Positions 48,583-58,024 of a stretch of DNA of 64,000 nucleotides are shown here, piece after piece. The position numbers and the translations under genes are program-made. Within the stretch, counting starts at the first letter, position 1; each line of letters opens with the position of its first letter. This DNA comes from an uncultured Prochlorococcus sp. (GTDB lineage Bacteria; Cyanobacteriota; Cyanobacteriia; PCC-6307; Cyanobiaceae), in contig NZ_CACOFR010000002.1 in NCBI RefSeq assembly GCF_902626525.1, positions 1-64,000 of the forward strand, given 5' to 3'. Below the pieces are notes generated by a model that had not been told where the DNA came from, ran no database searches, and saw only the letters and a program-made list of their open reading frames with translations.

Positions 48583-50232
48583 TTAGGCTAGTTCATTTAA
48601 AGCAGTTTCTAGGGCTTCTTTCCTCGTTTCAATGATTCCTTCAACTCCAAACTTAGCTAATCTATCCTTTACTTTTTCATTTGCTCCAGCAACAAATGCT
48701 TTTCTAGAGTTATTTTTTGCTTCTTGCATCATATCCTCAATTGCGAGAGTGGCAGTTACTCCAAGTCTTGGTACATCAGTAATATCTAATATTAAAATTT
48801 TGTAGTTTCTTACAAGCATCATTCTTTCAGATATGCCTTTGGCTGCTCCAAAACTAAGTGGTCCTTTAAGTCTAAATAGCATTACTTCTCCTGCACATCT
48901 ATCTAGTAGTGCTTTTTCATCAGCAGGTAATGCATTTTTAGCTTGATTATCTTCTGATAAAGGATTATCCTCATCCATACCCTCAAGTTGAGTTTCGGTT
49001 ATTGAATCGATAGTGAGCATATTTGCTATAAATACACCTACTAAAACTGCCCAAATTAAATCCCAAAAAACAGTCATAAGAAGTACGCCGTACATTACTA
49101 CTGAGGTTTTTAAAGATAATTTATGAGCCCTTCTCAAGAATCCCCAATCAATAATATCCAGACCTACTTTTATAAGAATTCCTGCAAGCAACGCAGTTGG
49201 GATTTGCTCAGCTAAAGGTCCTGCACCAACTAAAACTATAAACAATACTAATGAGTGAACCATACCTGAGATAGGAGTCGAGCCTCCAGATTTGACATTT
49301 ATAACGGTTCTCATTGTTGCTCCCGCTCCAGGTAAACCTGAAAATAGGCCTGCAACAGCATTTCCTATCCCTTGACCAATAAGTTCCCTATCAGAATTAT
49401 GTTTTGTTTGAGAGATATTGTCTGCTACTAAAGAAGTAAGTAAAGAGTCAATTGCGCCAAGTACGGCGAGGACTAATCCTGCCTTAAAAATAATTGGGAA
49501 ATATTGGTTAAAACTTGGGAAGTTTAACGATGGGACTCCTTTTGGAATTTCTCCAATTCTATCAAGTGCTACATCTCCAAAAAATAATGATATTGGAGTT
49601 ACTATCAATAGGGCCAAAAGAGGAGAAGGAACCCATTGACTTATTTTTCTAGGGGTTAAAAATACTATACCTAGTGTCATAATTGCAACTCCAATTGCAG
49701 CACCGTTTGGTTGGAAATTTGAAAATACAGTAGATAAAGATTCAACTACTCCACCACGAGTGCTAATCCCTAATAATGGCCCAATCTGAAGTGCAATGAT
49801 TATTACTCCAATGCCAGACATAAATCCGGAAACAACAGAATATGGGACTAGAGTTATATATTTACCAAGTTTTAGAATTCCGAATAATATTTGTAGTAAT
49901 CCCCCAATTACTACTGCTGCCATTACTAAAGGTAAAATTTGCCCTGCGGAAAGATCTCTTGGAACTCCAACTGCTGCTAAACCTGCTACTACACCAGCCA
50001 CAGTTACACTCATGGGACCAGTAGGGCCACTAACTTGAGCAGGCGTTCCGCCGAATAATGCTGCTAAAAAACCTACTACAACTGCTCCATATAGTCCATA
50101 AATTGCTCCGCCAGGCCCTAACGCAGCATTGCCAAAAGCAAGGGCTAGAGGTAATGCCACCACTGCGGCAGTGATACCTCCAAGAATATCGCCTCTTACA
50201 TTTTTTAGATGAAATCCATTAATTATTTTCAA
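48583..50232 (-). CDS. bicA: SulP-family anion transporter, BicA-like
   Basis: The 549-residue protein has an N-terminal SulP membrane domain with roughly 12-14 segments (RGDILGGITAAVVALPLALAF, FGGTPAQVSGPTGPMSVTVAG, DSLLTSLVADNISQTKHNSD, NAVAGLFSGLPGAGATMRTV) and a C-terminal STAS domain (about 445-549). BicA is a Na+-dependent bicarbonate importer. SulP sequence alone does not exclude sulfate as the substrate; linkage to sbtA and a PII-like gene favours bicarbonate. The start is TTG at 50232 with AGGAG about 7 nt upstream. It is the first gene of the operon. Confidence 0.85.
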   Translation of the reverse strand: MKIINGFHLKNVRGDILGGITAAVVALPLALAFGNAALGPGGAIYGLYGAVVVGFLAALFGGTPAQVSGPTGPMSVTVAGVVAGLAAVGVPRDLSAGQILPLVMAAVVIGGLLQILFGILKLGKYITLVPYSVVSGFMSGIGVIIIALQIGPLLGISTRGGVVESLSTVFSNFQPNGAAIGVAIMTLGIVFLTPRKISQWVPSPLLALLIVTPISLFFGDVALDRIGEIPKGVPSLNFPSFNQYFPIIFKAGLVLAVLGAIDSLLTSLVADNISQTKHNSDRELIGQGIGNAVAGLFSGLPGAGATMRTVINVKSGGSTPISGMVHSLVLFIVLVGAGPLAEQIPTALLAGILIKVGLDIIDWGFLRRAHKLSLKTSVVMYGVLLMTVFWDLIWAVLVGVFIANMLTIDSITETQLEGMDEDNPLSEDNQAKNALPADEKALLDRCAGEVMLFRLKGPLSFGAAKGISERMMLVRNYKILILDITDVPRLGVTATLAIEDMMQEAKNNSRKAFVAGANEKVKDRLAKFGVEGIIETRKEALETALNELA

Positions 50233-50263
50233 AAGTACTCTCCTAAAAATTAATTCATTAACT

Positions 50264-50325
50264 AAAGATTTTATATCTTTATGTCGTAAATTTGTAAAAA
50301 ATTAAGGTTGTCAAAAATATTTTTG
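50264..50325. repeat. Palindromes in the bicA-hemB divergent region
   Basis: Two inverted repeats lie in the 223-nt gap: AAAGAT-N5-ATCTTT at 50264-50280, 31 nt upstream of the bicA start, and the perfect 14-bp palindrome CAAAAATATTTTTG at 50312-50325. Either could be an operator for the bicarbonate operon or hemB. Composition makes chance palindromes common. Confidence 0.35.
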
Positions 50326-50455
50326 TAACTTTTTCATTCTCCATGCAAGTAATTAAGTTAATTTTCCTGAAGAAAAGGTGGTGTAGATTGATTTATATCA
50401 GAGGTAAGCGATTATCGTATTATATAAATATTTTTTAAATTAAAATTATATTCAA

Positions 50456-51457
50456 ATGAATTCGATTATCCGCCCAAGAAGATTAAGAAAGACTGATGCA
50501 ATACGAGAGATGGTTAGAGAAAACCATCTTAAGGCTGCGGACTTTATATATCCACTATTTATTCATAGTAAAGATTTTAAAGAGGAAATTTCGGCAATGC
50601 CAGGAACTTTTAGATGGGATATGAATGGCTTAATAAAGGAAGTTACTAGAGCATGGGAATTGGGGATAAGGTGTATTGTTCTTTTCCCAAAAATAAAAGA
50701 TAGCTTAAAGACTGAAGATGGAGCAGAATGTTTTAATGAAGAGGGTTTGATACCTAAAGCTATTCGGATATTAAAAAAAGAGATTCCAGAAATGGCAATA
50801 ATGACAGATGTAGCTTTGGACCCTTACTCGTGTGATGGACATGATGGATTAGTTGATGAAACTGGAAAAATATTGAATGATGAAACAATCGAAATTTTAA
50901 AAAAACAAGCTCTCACACAAGCTAAAGCTGGAGCAGACTTTATTGGTCCTAGTGACATGATGGATGGGAGAGTTAGTGCTATCAGAACTGCTCTCGATAG
51001 TCAAGGATTTTGTGATGTAGGAATTATTAGTTATACAGCAAAATATTCATCTGCTTATTATGGCCCATTTAGAACAGCATTAGATTCTGCTCCAAGAGAG
51101 AATAGTAAAAAAATAATTCCAAAAAATAAGTCTACATATCAAATGGATCCTGCCAATTCGAAAGAGTCTTTAATTGAATCTGCATTGGATCAGTATGAAG
51201 GAGCTGATATTTTGATGGTTAAACCAGGTATTTCATATTTGGATATTGTTTATAGACTAAGCACTTTTTCAAATAAACCCATAGCCGCATATAACGTTAG
51301 TGGGGAGTATTCTATGGTTAAGTCTGCTGCTATGAAGAACTGGATTAATGAAAAAGATATTGTTTTGGAAACCTTACTTAGTTTTAAAAGAGCAGGAGCA
51401 AAGTTAATACTTACTTATCATGCTTGTGATGCATCTCAATGGTTGCAGGATACTTAA
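50456..51457 (+). CDS. hemB: Delta-aminolevulinic acid dehydratase (porphobilinogen synthase)
   Basis: HemB condenses two 5-aminolevulinate molecules to porphobilinogen for haem and chlorophyll. The 333-residue protein has RRLRKTDAIREMV, the metal region DVALDPYSCDGHDG, the Schiff-base lysines in SYTAKYSSAYYGPF and ADILMVKPG, and AYNVSGEYSMVK. The metal region carries aspartates in place of the zinc-cysteine triad, placing it with the Mg2+-dependent plant and cyanobacterial type. It is divergent from the bicA operon and precedes a VOC protein gene. Confidence 0.97.
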   Translation: MNSIIRPRRLRKTDAIREMVRENHLKAADFIYPLFIHSKDFKEEISAMPGTFRWDMNGLIKEVTRAWELGIRCIVLFPKIKDSLKTEDGAECFNEEGLIPKAIRILKKEIPEMAIMTDVALDPYSCDGHDGLVDETGKILNDETIEILKKQALTQAKAGADFIGPSDMMDGRVSAIRTALDSQGFCDVGIISYTAKYSSAYYGPFRTALDSAPRENSKKIIPKNKSTYQMDPANSKESLIESALDQYEGADILMVKPGISYLDIVYRLSTFSNKPIAAYNVSGEYSMVKSAAMKNWINEKDIVLETLLSFKRAGAKLILTYHACDASQWLQDT

Positions 51458-51519
51458 AAACTCATTATTAACAAAAATTTAGTTTATTCTTAGATTAATA
51501 TTAGATTCATTGCTTTGTT

Positions 51520-51906
51520 TTGAAGTTTTCACAAGGAGTAAATAGGATTGGTCACATTGCACTTAGAGTGGAAAATCTCGAAAGGGCTAAATCTTTTTAT
51601 ATTAAATTAGGGATGAATTTGGTTTGGGATGATAAAGATTGGTCTTATTTAGAAGCTGGTAAAGGTAAGGATGGACTCGCACTATTAGGACCTAGCTATA
51701 AAGCTGCCGGACCACATTTCGCGTTTCATTTCGAAAATAAAAAACAAGTAGTAAATATTCAAAATGATCTAAAAAATTCTGGTGTAAAGGTTGGTCCTTT
51801 GCATGAACATAGAGATGGAACAGCATCTTTTTATATGAAAGATACAGAAGGAAACTGGCTTGAGATGCTTTATGTTCCTCCAGAAGGGATTCAATCAAAT
51901 GTTTGA
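51520..51906 (+). CDS. Glyoxalase/VOC-superfamily protein
   Basis: The 128-residue protein has two beta-alpha-beta-beta-beta modules of the vicinal oxygen chelate fold: GHIALRVENLERAKSFYIKL at the N-terminus, GPHFAFHFENKKQVVNI in the middle, and FYMKDTEGNWLEMLY at the end. The histidines and glutamates in GHIAL, PHFAF and NWLEML are in metal-ligand positions. The pattern resembles lactoylglutathione lyase-like proteins, and a glutathione gene set is present in the window, but other VOC activities are possible. The start is TTG at 51520, with AAGG-like sequence only inside the gene. It precedes mutS2 by 9 nt. Confidence 0.82.
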   Translation: MKFSQGVNRIGHIALRVENLERAKSFYIKLGMNLVWDDKDWSYLEAGKGKDGLALLGPSYKAAGPHFAFHFENKKQVVNIQNDLKNSGVKVGPLHEHRDGTASFYMKDTEGNWLEMLYVPPEGIQSNV

Positions 51907-51915
51907 TTCTTTTGT

Positions 51916-54327
51916 ATGCAAGAGAAAAGTCATTCTAAAATAATATATTCAGAAAATAATTTAGAAGATGAATCCATAAGCCTTTTGGAGTGGGATTCAT
52001 TAAAAATGCATTTATCCTCATTTGCTTCTACAGAAATGGGTAAAAGAGCAATTTTAAGGTTTGAAATCCCCGCTGAATACGAAGTTGCCAAGAGACTTTT
52101 GAATGAAACCGTAGAAATAACTGAGCTGGAAAATAATTTAGATACATCAATTAGTCTTTCAGGTGTTTTTGACATAAGTAGAAATATTGAAATTTGCTCG
52201 AAGGGAGGTGTAATTTTATCTCGTGATTTGTTAGAAATAGCAAAAACTATTGCTGTGGCTAGAAATTTAAAGAAAATCTTATTAGATTTTGAACAGAGGC
52301 CTTGTATTTCATCATTTATAAAAAATTTAATTGACCATACAAATATCGAAAATATTTTTAAAAATGGTATCGAATCCAATGGAATGATTTCAGATGATGC
52401 AAGTGGTGAATTATTTATTCTCAGAAAAGAATTATTATCTAAGAAACTGGAAAGAAAAATATTAGTTGATAAATTTATTCATAAGAATTTACCTTATTTG
52501 CAAGATAATATTATTGGAGATCGATATGGTAGACCAGTTGTTGCAGTAAAAATAAATCATTTAGATAAATTTAAAGGCATAATTCATGATTCTTCATCTT
52601 CAGGCAATACAGTATATTTTGAACCTGATAGTGTAGTAGCTAAAGGCAATAAAATTGCTTCTTTAGAGGCTAGGGTTATAGCAGAAGAATTTAAGTTACT
52701 TCAGAAATGGTCCCAAATTATAAGTGATAATTCAATTAGTCTCATTGAAATGTCTGAGATTTTATTAAGATTAGAAAATGCATTAACGCGTTCAAGATAT
52801 TCGAAATGGATTGGTGGCAAAATTCCTACTCTTGAGAAAAATCCCATTATTTCCTTAATTGGTTTTTCTCATCCGTTATTGATTTGGGAACATAAGAAAA
52901 AAGGAGCTCCTCCCCCAGTGGCTGTTGATTTTCATATAAATAGAAATATCAAGGTTGTAGCTATTACAGGTCCAAATACTGGAGGTAAAACAGCAGCTTT
53001 AAAAGGTTTGGGTTTGTCATTACTTATGGCTAGAGCAGGATTATTGATACCCTCAACCAATAATCCTATTATCCCTTTTTGTCCAAACATTTATGTGGAT
53101 ATAGGAGATAATCAATCATTAGAAGAAAATTTATCTACTTTCAGTGGGCATATATCCCGCATAAAAAAGATTTTAGATTCACTTGATAATAGGAAAGGAT
53201 TATCAGTTGTTTTGTTAGATGAGATTGGATCTGGTACGGATCCTCTTGAAGGTAGTGCTCTTGCGATGGCTTTATTAAAAGAATTTGCAAATAAATCTGA
53301 TATAACTTTAGCAACTACACATTATGGAGATATTAAGGCATTAAAATATAAAGATTCCAGATTCGAAAATGTATCAGTTGCCTTTGATGAGGATTCTTTT
53401 AAGCCGAAATATATACTCAACTGGGGAATTCCTGGGCGAAGTAATGCTTTGTCAATCTCAAAAAGAATTGGTCTTGATGAAAACATACTCAATGAAGCTG
53501 CAAATTATCTAAAGCCAAAAGAAGTTGATAATATTAACAGTATTATTAAAGGACTTGAGGAAGAGAGGATTAAACAACAAAATTCTGCAGAAGCGGCTGC
53601 AGAACTGATTGCAAGGACTGAAATATTACACGATGAACTGAAGAGAAATTACGAATATCAAAAAATAAATGCTGAAAAAATCCAGGAAATTGAAAGGGCT
53701 AAATTATCAAAATATATTGTATCTGCTAAAAAAGAGGTAATAGATTTGATTAAAAAATTAAGAGATAAAGATGTTAATGGAGAAGACACTAGAATTATTG
53801 GAAAAAGATTAAAGGAAATTGAGAAGGAACATTTAACTCAAAAAAAATTTGAAAAGTCAATATCGTGGAATCCTCAAGTAGGCGATTTTGTAAAAATTAA
53901 AAGTCTTAATAGTACTGGACAAATTATAGATTTAGATAAAAAAGGTGGTTTTTACGAAGTTAAATGTGGTTCATTCAGAAGCACATTATCTGTAAATGAT
54001 TTTGAAGGTATTAATGGAGAAAAACCTACTTTCAAAAGTTCAAAAATTGAGATCAATTCTAAAAGAGAAGATTTTTCTTTTTCTAAAATTAGAACGAGTA
54101 AAAATACAATTGATGTAAGAGGGCTAAGAGTTCACGAAGCCGAAATGATTATTGAGGAGAAAATTAGAAAATTTCATGGACCGCTATGGATTGTTCATGG
54201 AATTGGAACAGGGAAATTAAAAAAAGGACTAAGAAATTGGTTATCAGGTTTAAATTATGTTGATAAGATTGAAGATGCTGCTAACAACGAGGGTGGACCT
54301 GGTTGCAGTATTGCGTGGATAAAATAA
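51916..54327 (+). CDS. mutS2: MutS2 endonuclease / ribosome-rescue ATPase
   Basis: The 803-residue protein has the MutS core and ATPase domains but no mismatch-recognition domain. GPNTGGKTAALKGLG is the Walker A, VVLLDEIGSGTDPLEGSAL the Walker B, and TTHYGDIKALK follows. A coiled segment spans about 530-650, and a C-terminal Smr domain (IDVRGLRVHEAEMIIEEKI, WIVHGIGTGKL) ends the protein. MutS2 suppresses recombination in some bacteria and acts on collided ribosomes in others. It lies between the VOC gene and obgE on the same strand. Confidence 0.96.
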   Translation: MQEKSHSKIIYSENNLEDESISLLEWDSLKMHLSSFASTEMGKRAILRFEIPAEYEVAKRLLNETVEITELENNLDTSISLSGVFDISRNIEICSKGGVILSRDLLEIAKTIAVARNLKKILLDFEQRPCISSFIKNLIDHTNIENIFKNGIESNGMISDDASGELFILRKELLSKKLERKILVDKFIHKNLPYLQDNIIGDRYGRPVVAVKINHLDKFKGIIHDSSSSGNTVYFEPDSVVAKGNKIASLEARVIAEEFKLLQKWSQIISDNSISLIEMSEILLRLENALTRSRYSKWIGGKIPTLEKNPIISLIGFSHPLLIWEHKKKGAPPPVAVDFHINRNIKVVAITGPNTGGKTAALKGLGLSLLMARAGLLIPSTNNPIIPFCPNIYVDIGDNQSLEENLSTFSGHISRIKKILDSLDNRKGLSVVLLDEIGSGTDPLEGSALAMALLKEFANKSDITLATTHYGDIKALKYKDSRFENVSVAFDEDSFKPKYILNWGIPGRSNALSISKRIGLDENILNEAANYLKPKEVDNINSIIKGLEEERIKQQNSAEAAAELIARTEILHDELKRNYEYQKINAEKIQEIERAKLSKYIVSAKKEVIDLIKKLRDKDVNGEDTRIIGKRLKEIEKEHLTQKKFEKSISWNPQVGDFVKIKSLNSTGQIIDLDKKGGFYEVKCGSFRSTLSVNDFEGINGEKPTFKSSKIEINSKREDFSFSKIRTSKNTIDVRGLRVHEAEMIIEEKIRKFHGPLWIVHGIGTGKLKKGLRNWLSGLNYVDKIEDAANNEGGPGCSIAWIK

Positions 54328-54369
54328 AATTTAAAGTACCTAGAAAACAATTCAAATAAGTGTATTTAA

Positions 54370-55353
54370 GTGCAATTTATTGACCAAGCAAACATTATTC
54401 TTAAAGCTGGAAAAGGTGGAAGTGGAATAGTTTCATTTAGAAGAGAAAAATTTGTTCCTGCCGGAGGACCTTCCGGGGGAAATGGTGGTAGAGGGGGTTC
54501 AATAATTTTGATGGCTGATAATAATCTTCAAACATTATTAGATTTCAAATTCAAACGTGAAATAATTGCTGAAGATGGATGCAAAGGAGGTCCTAATAAG
54601 AGATCAGGTGCTTCAGGTGAGGATACAATCCTTAAAGTCCCCTGCGGTACAGAAATAAGGGATATTAAAACCGGTATTATTTTAGGGGACTTAACTAAAG
54701 ATAAACAGAGGTTAATTATTGCCATTGGAGGAAGAGGTGGACATGGTAATGCTTACTATTTAAGTAATCAAAATAGAGCTCCAGAATCATTCACAGAAGG
54801 TAAAGAGGGTGAGATATGGGAGGTTCAATTAGAACTAAAACTTATTGCAGAAGTAGGGATTATTGGTCTTCCAAATGCTGGTAAAAGTACTTTAATTTCC
54901 GTTTTATCATCTGCTAGCCCAAAAATAGCTAACTATCCTTTCACAACTTTAATACCTAACTTAGGCGTAGTTAGAAAGGCAGATGGGAATGGCTGTCTTT
55001 TTGCTGATATACCTGGATTAATATCCGGAGCATCTAATGGAGTAGGTTTAGGACATGATTTTTTAAGGCACATACAAAGAACGAAAATACTTATACATTT
55101 AATTGACTCAATTGCAGAAAATCCTATTAGTGATTTTGAAATAATTGAGCGGGAATTAAAAAATTATGGGAAAGGTTTGATAGATAAGGAAAGAATTATA
55201 GTATTAAATAAAATAGAACTTATAGATAAAGATTATTTGAAAATAATCACAAAAAAGTTAGAAGTTTTAACCCAAAAAAAAGTTTTAGTTATTTCTTCAT
55301 CTTTAAAAAAAGGTTTATCTTCACTGCTTTCTGAAGTTTGGAAAAGGATATAA
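54370..55353 (+). CDS. obgE: Obg-family GTPase
   Basis: Obg GTPases act in 50S assembly and stress signalling. The 327-residue protein has the glycine-rich Obg domain ([37 protein letters not shown]), a G domain with [18 protein letters not shown] and NKIELID, and no extra C-terminal domain, as is common in cyanobacteria. The start is GTG at 54370. It follows mutS2 by 42 nt. Confidence 0.97.
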   Translation: MQFIDQANIILKAGKGGSGIVSFRREKFVPAGGPSGGNGGRGGSIILMADNNLQTLLDFKFKREIIAEDGCKGGPNKRSGASGEDTILKVPCGTEIRDIKTGIILGDLTKDKQRLIIAIGGRGGHGNAYYLSNQNRAPESFTEGKEGEIWEVQLELKLIAEVGIIGLPNAGKSTLISVLSSASPKIANYPFTTLIPNLGVVRKADGNGCLFADIPGLISGASNGVGLGHDFLRHIQRTKILIHLIDSIAENPISDFEIIERELKNYGKGLIDKERIIVLNKIELIDKDYLKIITKKLEVLTQKKVLVISSSLKKGLSSLLSEVWKRI

Positions 55354-55439
55354 CTTTAATTAAAAACTATTTCATTAATTAACATACTTGATTTAATAAT
55401 TAAAATTAGACATAAATAAGGTACTTCATTTAATCAAAT

Positions 55440-55622
55440 ATGAATTTCTACAATTGCTTTGATCAAAAAGGAAAAATAATAGCCAGATGTCAAACTATCC
55501 AAGATATTGAGGTTCTGAAGAAAATGGGAAGACCAATTGTAGAAGTGAAGGAAATGAAAAATGAGGAATCGGTAGTATGCTCTCTAACAGGTAGTCCTTC
55601 CGACTTTAATAGAGATTATTAA
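55440..55622 (+). CDS. Small conserved hypothetical protein (60 aa)
   Basis: I do not recognise this protein. It starts MNFYNCFDQKGKIIARCQTI and is a compact soluble protein with three cysteines (two in the first 20 residues, one near residue 47) and no membrane segment. It follows obgE after 86 nt and is followed by a strong terminator. The ATG has a good context and the frame is free of the low-complexity typical of chance ORFs, so I consider it real. It may belong to a picocyanobacteria-restricted family. Confidence 0.65.
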   Translation: MNFYNCFDQKGKIIARCQTIQDIEVLKKMGRPIVEVKEMKNEESVVCSLTGSPSDFNRDY

Positions 55623-55637
55623 GGAATTTAAGAAACA

Positions 55638-55664
55638 AAAAAAGGGCTATTGAAGCCCTTTTTT
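55638..55664. terminator. Bidirectional rho-independent terminator
   Basis: A perfect 11-bp stem (AAAAAAGGGCT with AGCCCTTTTTT) and loop ATTGA lies between the 60-aa gene and convergent cp12. The A run on one side and T run on the other let it end transcription in both directions. Confidence 0.9.
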
Positions 55665-55684
55665 CATATGCTCATGGCAAATAG

Positions 55685-55933
55685 TTAATCATCATAAACT
55701 AGACATTCTGGTTCATCTGGGTTGGCATCACAGAATAATTCCAATGCATTTGGATCATGTTTATCTTCTGGATGATGGTCTTTGTATTCTTCGAGTTCTT
55801 TTAGTTCTTCAGTTAAATGTCTGACCTTCGGAAGATTGCCCTCTGCTTTGGCAGATTCGATTTCCGATTGATCCTTTTTGATGTGTTCGTCAATGGATTT
55901 CATTTTAAGCTTTTTTCGTACTTTAGTAGACAT
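55685..55933 (-). CDS. cp12: CP12-like Calvin-cycle regulatory protein
   Basis: CP12 is a small disordered protein that joins GAPDH and phosphoribulokinase in the dark and inactivates them. The C-terminal sequence LELFCDANPDEPECLVYDD has the conserved CP12 cysteine pair and acidic tail. A charged helix (AKAEGNLPKVRHLTEELKEL) precedes it. The N-terminal cysteine pair and the AWD-VEEL core of canonical CP12 are not evident, so this is a reduced form. I place the start at ATG 55933 (82 residues); ATG 55942 would add three residues including one cysteine. The terminator at 55638-55664 lies just downstream. Confidence 0.88.
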   Translation of the reverse strand: MSTKVRKKLKMKSIDEHIKKDQSEIESAKAEGNLPKVRHLTEELKELEEYKDHHPEDKHDPNALELFCDANPDEPECLVYDD

Positions 55934-56029
55934 ACATAACATAGTTAATTTCTAATGAATTTGCATTATCTATAAAAAAATTAGTGTTCATTACAACATC
56001 ATTTATTTATTTTTTATCGAAATTGTTTT

Positions 56030-56983
56030 TTATATTTTTTTAGAATCTAAATTCATTATTTCCTTAAGTGATGGTAAAACTGGGATTATTTGATTTGGGT
56101 TTAAAGGGAATAAAGCTTTGTAGTAATCTTTTTTCCATTCATTGTCGTAACAAGTCTTATCTATATTAGATATTTTAAAAAATTTTAATCTCCATTCAAT
56201 AATTTTCTTGAAATCTGACAATTCTTGTTTGGTACATTTAAAAATTTTGCTATATATTAATTCCCACCTTATAAGTGTTGGGAAAAGGTAAATATCTGCG
56301 TAAGTTAACTCTTCTCCAAATATCCAATCCCCTTGATTTTGAATCATTTTATTTTCAACCTCATTTAAAGCTGAGAAAAGATTTTTACTTGCTTTTTCAT
56401 ACGATGATTGATTTCTAGCGAATCCGCACTTGTATACGCCATCATTTATGTTGTTATGTATTAAACTTAAAAACTTTTTATTACAGTTTTGGATATTTAA
56501 TATCTGATTATTCGATTCACTTCTTATTGAATTCAGTAATCTTATTATTTGAGAACTCTCATTAGATAAGATATTTATCTCATCTTTTACTAAACTAATT
56601 AAAAGAGGCAAAGTCGCTCTGAATATTATTTTTTTATTGGCTTTTTTATAAAGGTCAGCCAATCTAATACATCCCTTAAGTTTTTTATTGAATATCCATT
56701 CGCCATGTTCAAAATCTGCTTTTAAAAAAACGACTTTAACTTCTTTAGATAAATGTTTTATTTTATGGACGAGTAAAGTTCTTTGGCACCAAGGACAAGA
56801 ATTCCCTACCAATAAGCAAATTTCTCCCTTTTCATTACTAATATCGTATTCATTATTAAATCTTATTCCTTGAGGCCTCTTATAATTACCTTGTAGATCT
56901 GATGGTGCGAAACCATTCATTAATTGCGTCCAATACCAAAACCAAAATTTCTTGGAGGCTTTAATTAGGTATTTATTTTGCAT
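56030..56983 (-). CDS. Glutathione S-transferase-like protein with CPWC motif
   Basis: The 317-residue protein has a thioredoxin-fold N-terminal domain with CLLVGNSCPWCQRTLLVH, an omega-like CxxC (CPWC) site, followed by a helical C-terminal domain (DWIFGEELTYADIYLFPTLI) typical of GSTs. The NGFAPSDLQGNYKRPQG segment resembles glutathionyl-hydroquinone reductase/omega-type proteins. Possible roles are glutathionyl transfer or deglutathionylation; substrate unknown. It is divergent from the aspartoacylase-like gene with 22 nt between starts, so the promoters must overlap coding DNA, or one start is further downstream. Confidence 0.82.
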   Translation of the reverse strand: MQNKYLIKASKKFWFWYWTQLMNGFAPSDLQGNYKRPQGIRFNNEYDISNEKGEICLLVGNSCPWCQRTLLVHKIKHLSKEVKVVFLKADFEHGEWIFNKKLKGCIRLADLYKKANKKIIFRATLPLLISLVKDEINILSNESSQIIRLLNSIRSESNNQILNIQNCNKKFLSLIHNNINDGVYKCGFARNQSSYEKASKNLFSALNEVENKMIQNQGDWIFGEELTYADIYLFPTLIRWELIYSKIFKCTKQELSDFKKIIEWRLKFFKISNIDKTCYDNEWKKDYYKALFPLNPNQIIPVLPSLKEIMNLDSKKI

Positions 56984-57005
56984 AAAATTTATTTTTAAAG
57001 AAAAA

Positions 57006-57908
57006 ATGACAGTTCATAGAATACTTATCGTTTCAGGCACACATGGGAATGAAATCAATCCTATTTGGGCTGTTAAGCAATTTAACAGAGAGGAGAATAA
57101 TTTTAAAAAAGGGATTGAATATCAATACATCTTAGGCAATCCTATTGCCTATAAAAAAGGTTGCAGATATATAGATGTAGATTTAAATAGATCTTTCAAA
57201 GGAAGTGATAATTATCATCAACACAATAAAAATGTTTATGAAATTAATAGAGCCAATTTTTTAGTTGATCAATTTGGAATAAATGGCCCTCAACCCTGTC
57301 AAATTGCCATCGATTTACATACTACGACTGCAAATATGGGAACGAGTATTGTTATGTATGGGAGGAGATATAAGGATTTTTGTTTAGCTGCATTACTGCA
57401 GAATAAATTTGGATTACCAATCTATTTACACGAGAAAGATAAAGACCAAGCAGGGTTTCTTGTAGAAGCTTGGCCATGTGGTTTAGTTATTGAAATAGGA
57501 GCTGTAGCACAAAATTTTTACGACCCAAAAATAATAGATAGATTTTTAATAATTATTGGCTCATTAAGAGAAGAGATAGATAAATTGAAAAAAAATTTAA
57601 TAGAACTTCCAAGGGAATTGATTGTTCACGTCCATCAAGGGAGCATAGATTACCCTAGGGATGAAAAAGGAGATATTGATGGCATAATTCATCCTGAAAG
57701 AATAAACCAAGATTGGAAAATGATTAAAAATGGAGATCCATTATTTCTTGATAGCCAAGGAATAGTTCATAACTATGCAGGTCAGCTGATGTGGCCTGTT
57801 TTTATTGGCGAAGTTGCTTATAAAGAAAAAAAAATTGCGATGAGTTACACAAAAAAAGAAGTTATTAATTCCATAAATGAATGGGTTCAAGATTTTGAAA
57901 GTCTTTAA
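57006..57908 (+). CDS. Aspartoacylase / succinylglutamate desuccinylase-like carboxypeptidase
   Basis: The 300-residue M14-type zinc enzyme has VSGTHGNEINPIWAV (the zinc His and Glu), VDLNRSFKG, AIDLHTTTANMG with the third zinc ligand, and VIEIGAVAQ with the catalytic glutamate. This matches aspartoacylase (AspA). I use ATG 57006; the 18 residues upstream in frame overlap the divergent GST start and look unrelated. Hydrolysis of N-acetyl-aspartate in a cyanobacterium would be unusual; another acyl-amino-acid substrate is possible. Confidence 0.87.
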   Translation: MTVHRILIVSGTHGNEINPIWAVKQFNREENNFKKGIEYQYILGNPIAYKKGCRYIDVDLNRSFKGSDNYHQHNKNVYEINRANFLVDQFGINGPQPCQIAIDLHTTTANMGTSIVMYGRRYKDFCLAALLQNKFGLPIYLHEKDKDQAGFLVEAWPCGLVIEIGAVAQNFYDPKIIDRFLIIIGSLREEIDKLKKNLIELPRELIVHVHQGSIDYPRDEKGDIDGIIHPERINQDWKMIKNGDPLFLDSQGIVHNYAGQLMWPVFIGEVAYKEKKIAMSYTKKEVINSINEWVQDFESL

Positions 57909-58024
57909 ATTAAGAAATGAGAACAATAAACTGCGAATATTTAATAAGGATTATTTATTTAATAGATAAGTATATTTAATATTTTCTTTTTTAAATTTTT
58001 TGCAAACTTTCTAGATGTGAAAAT

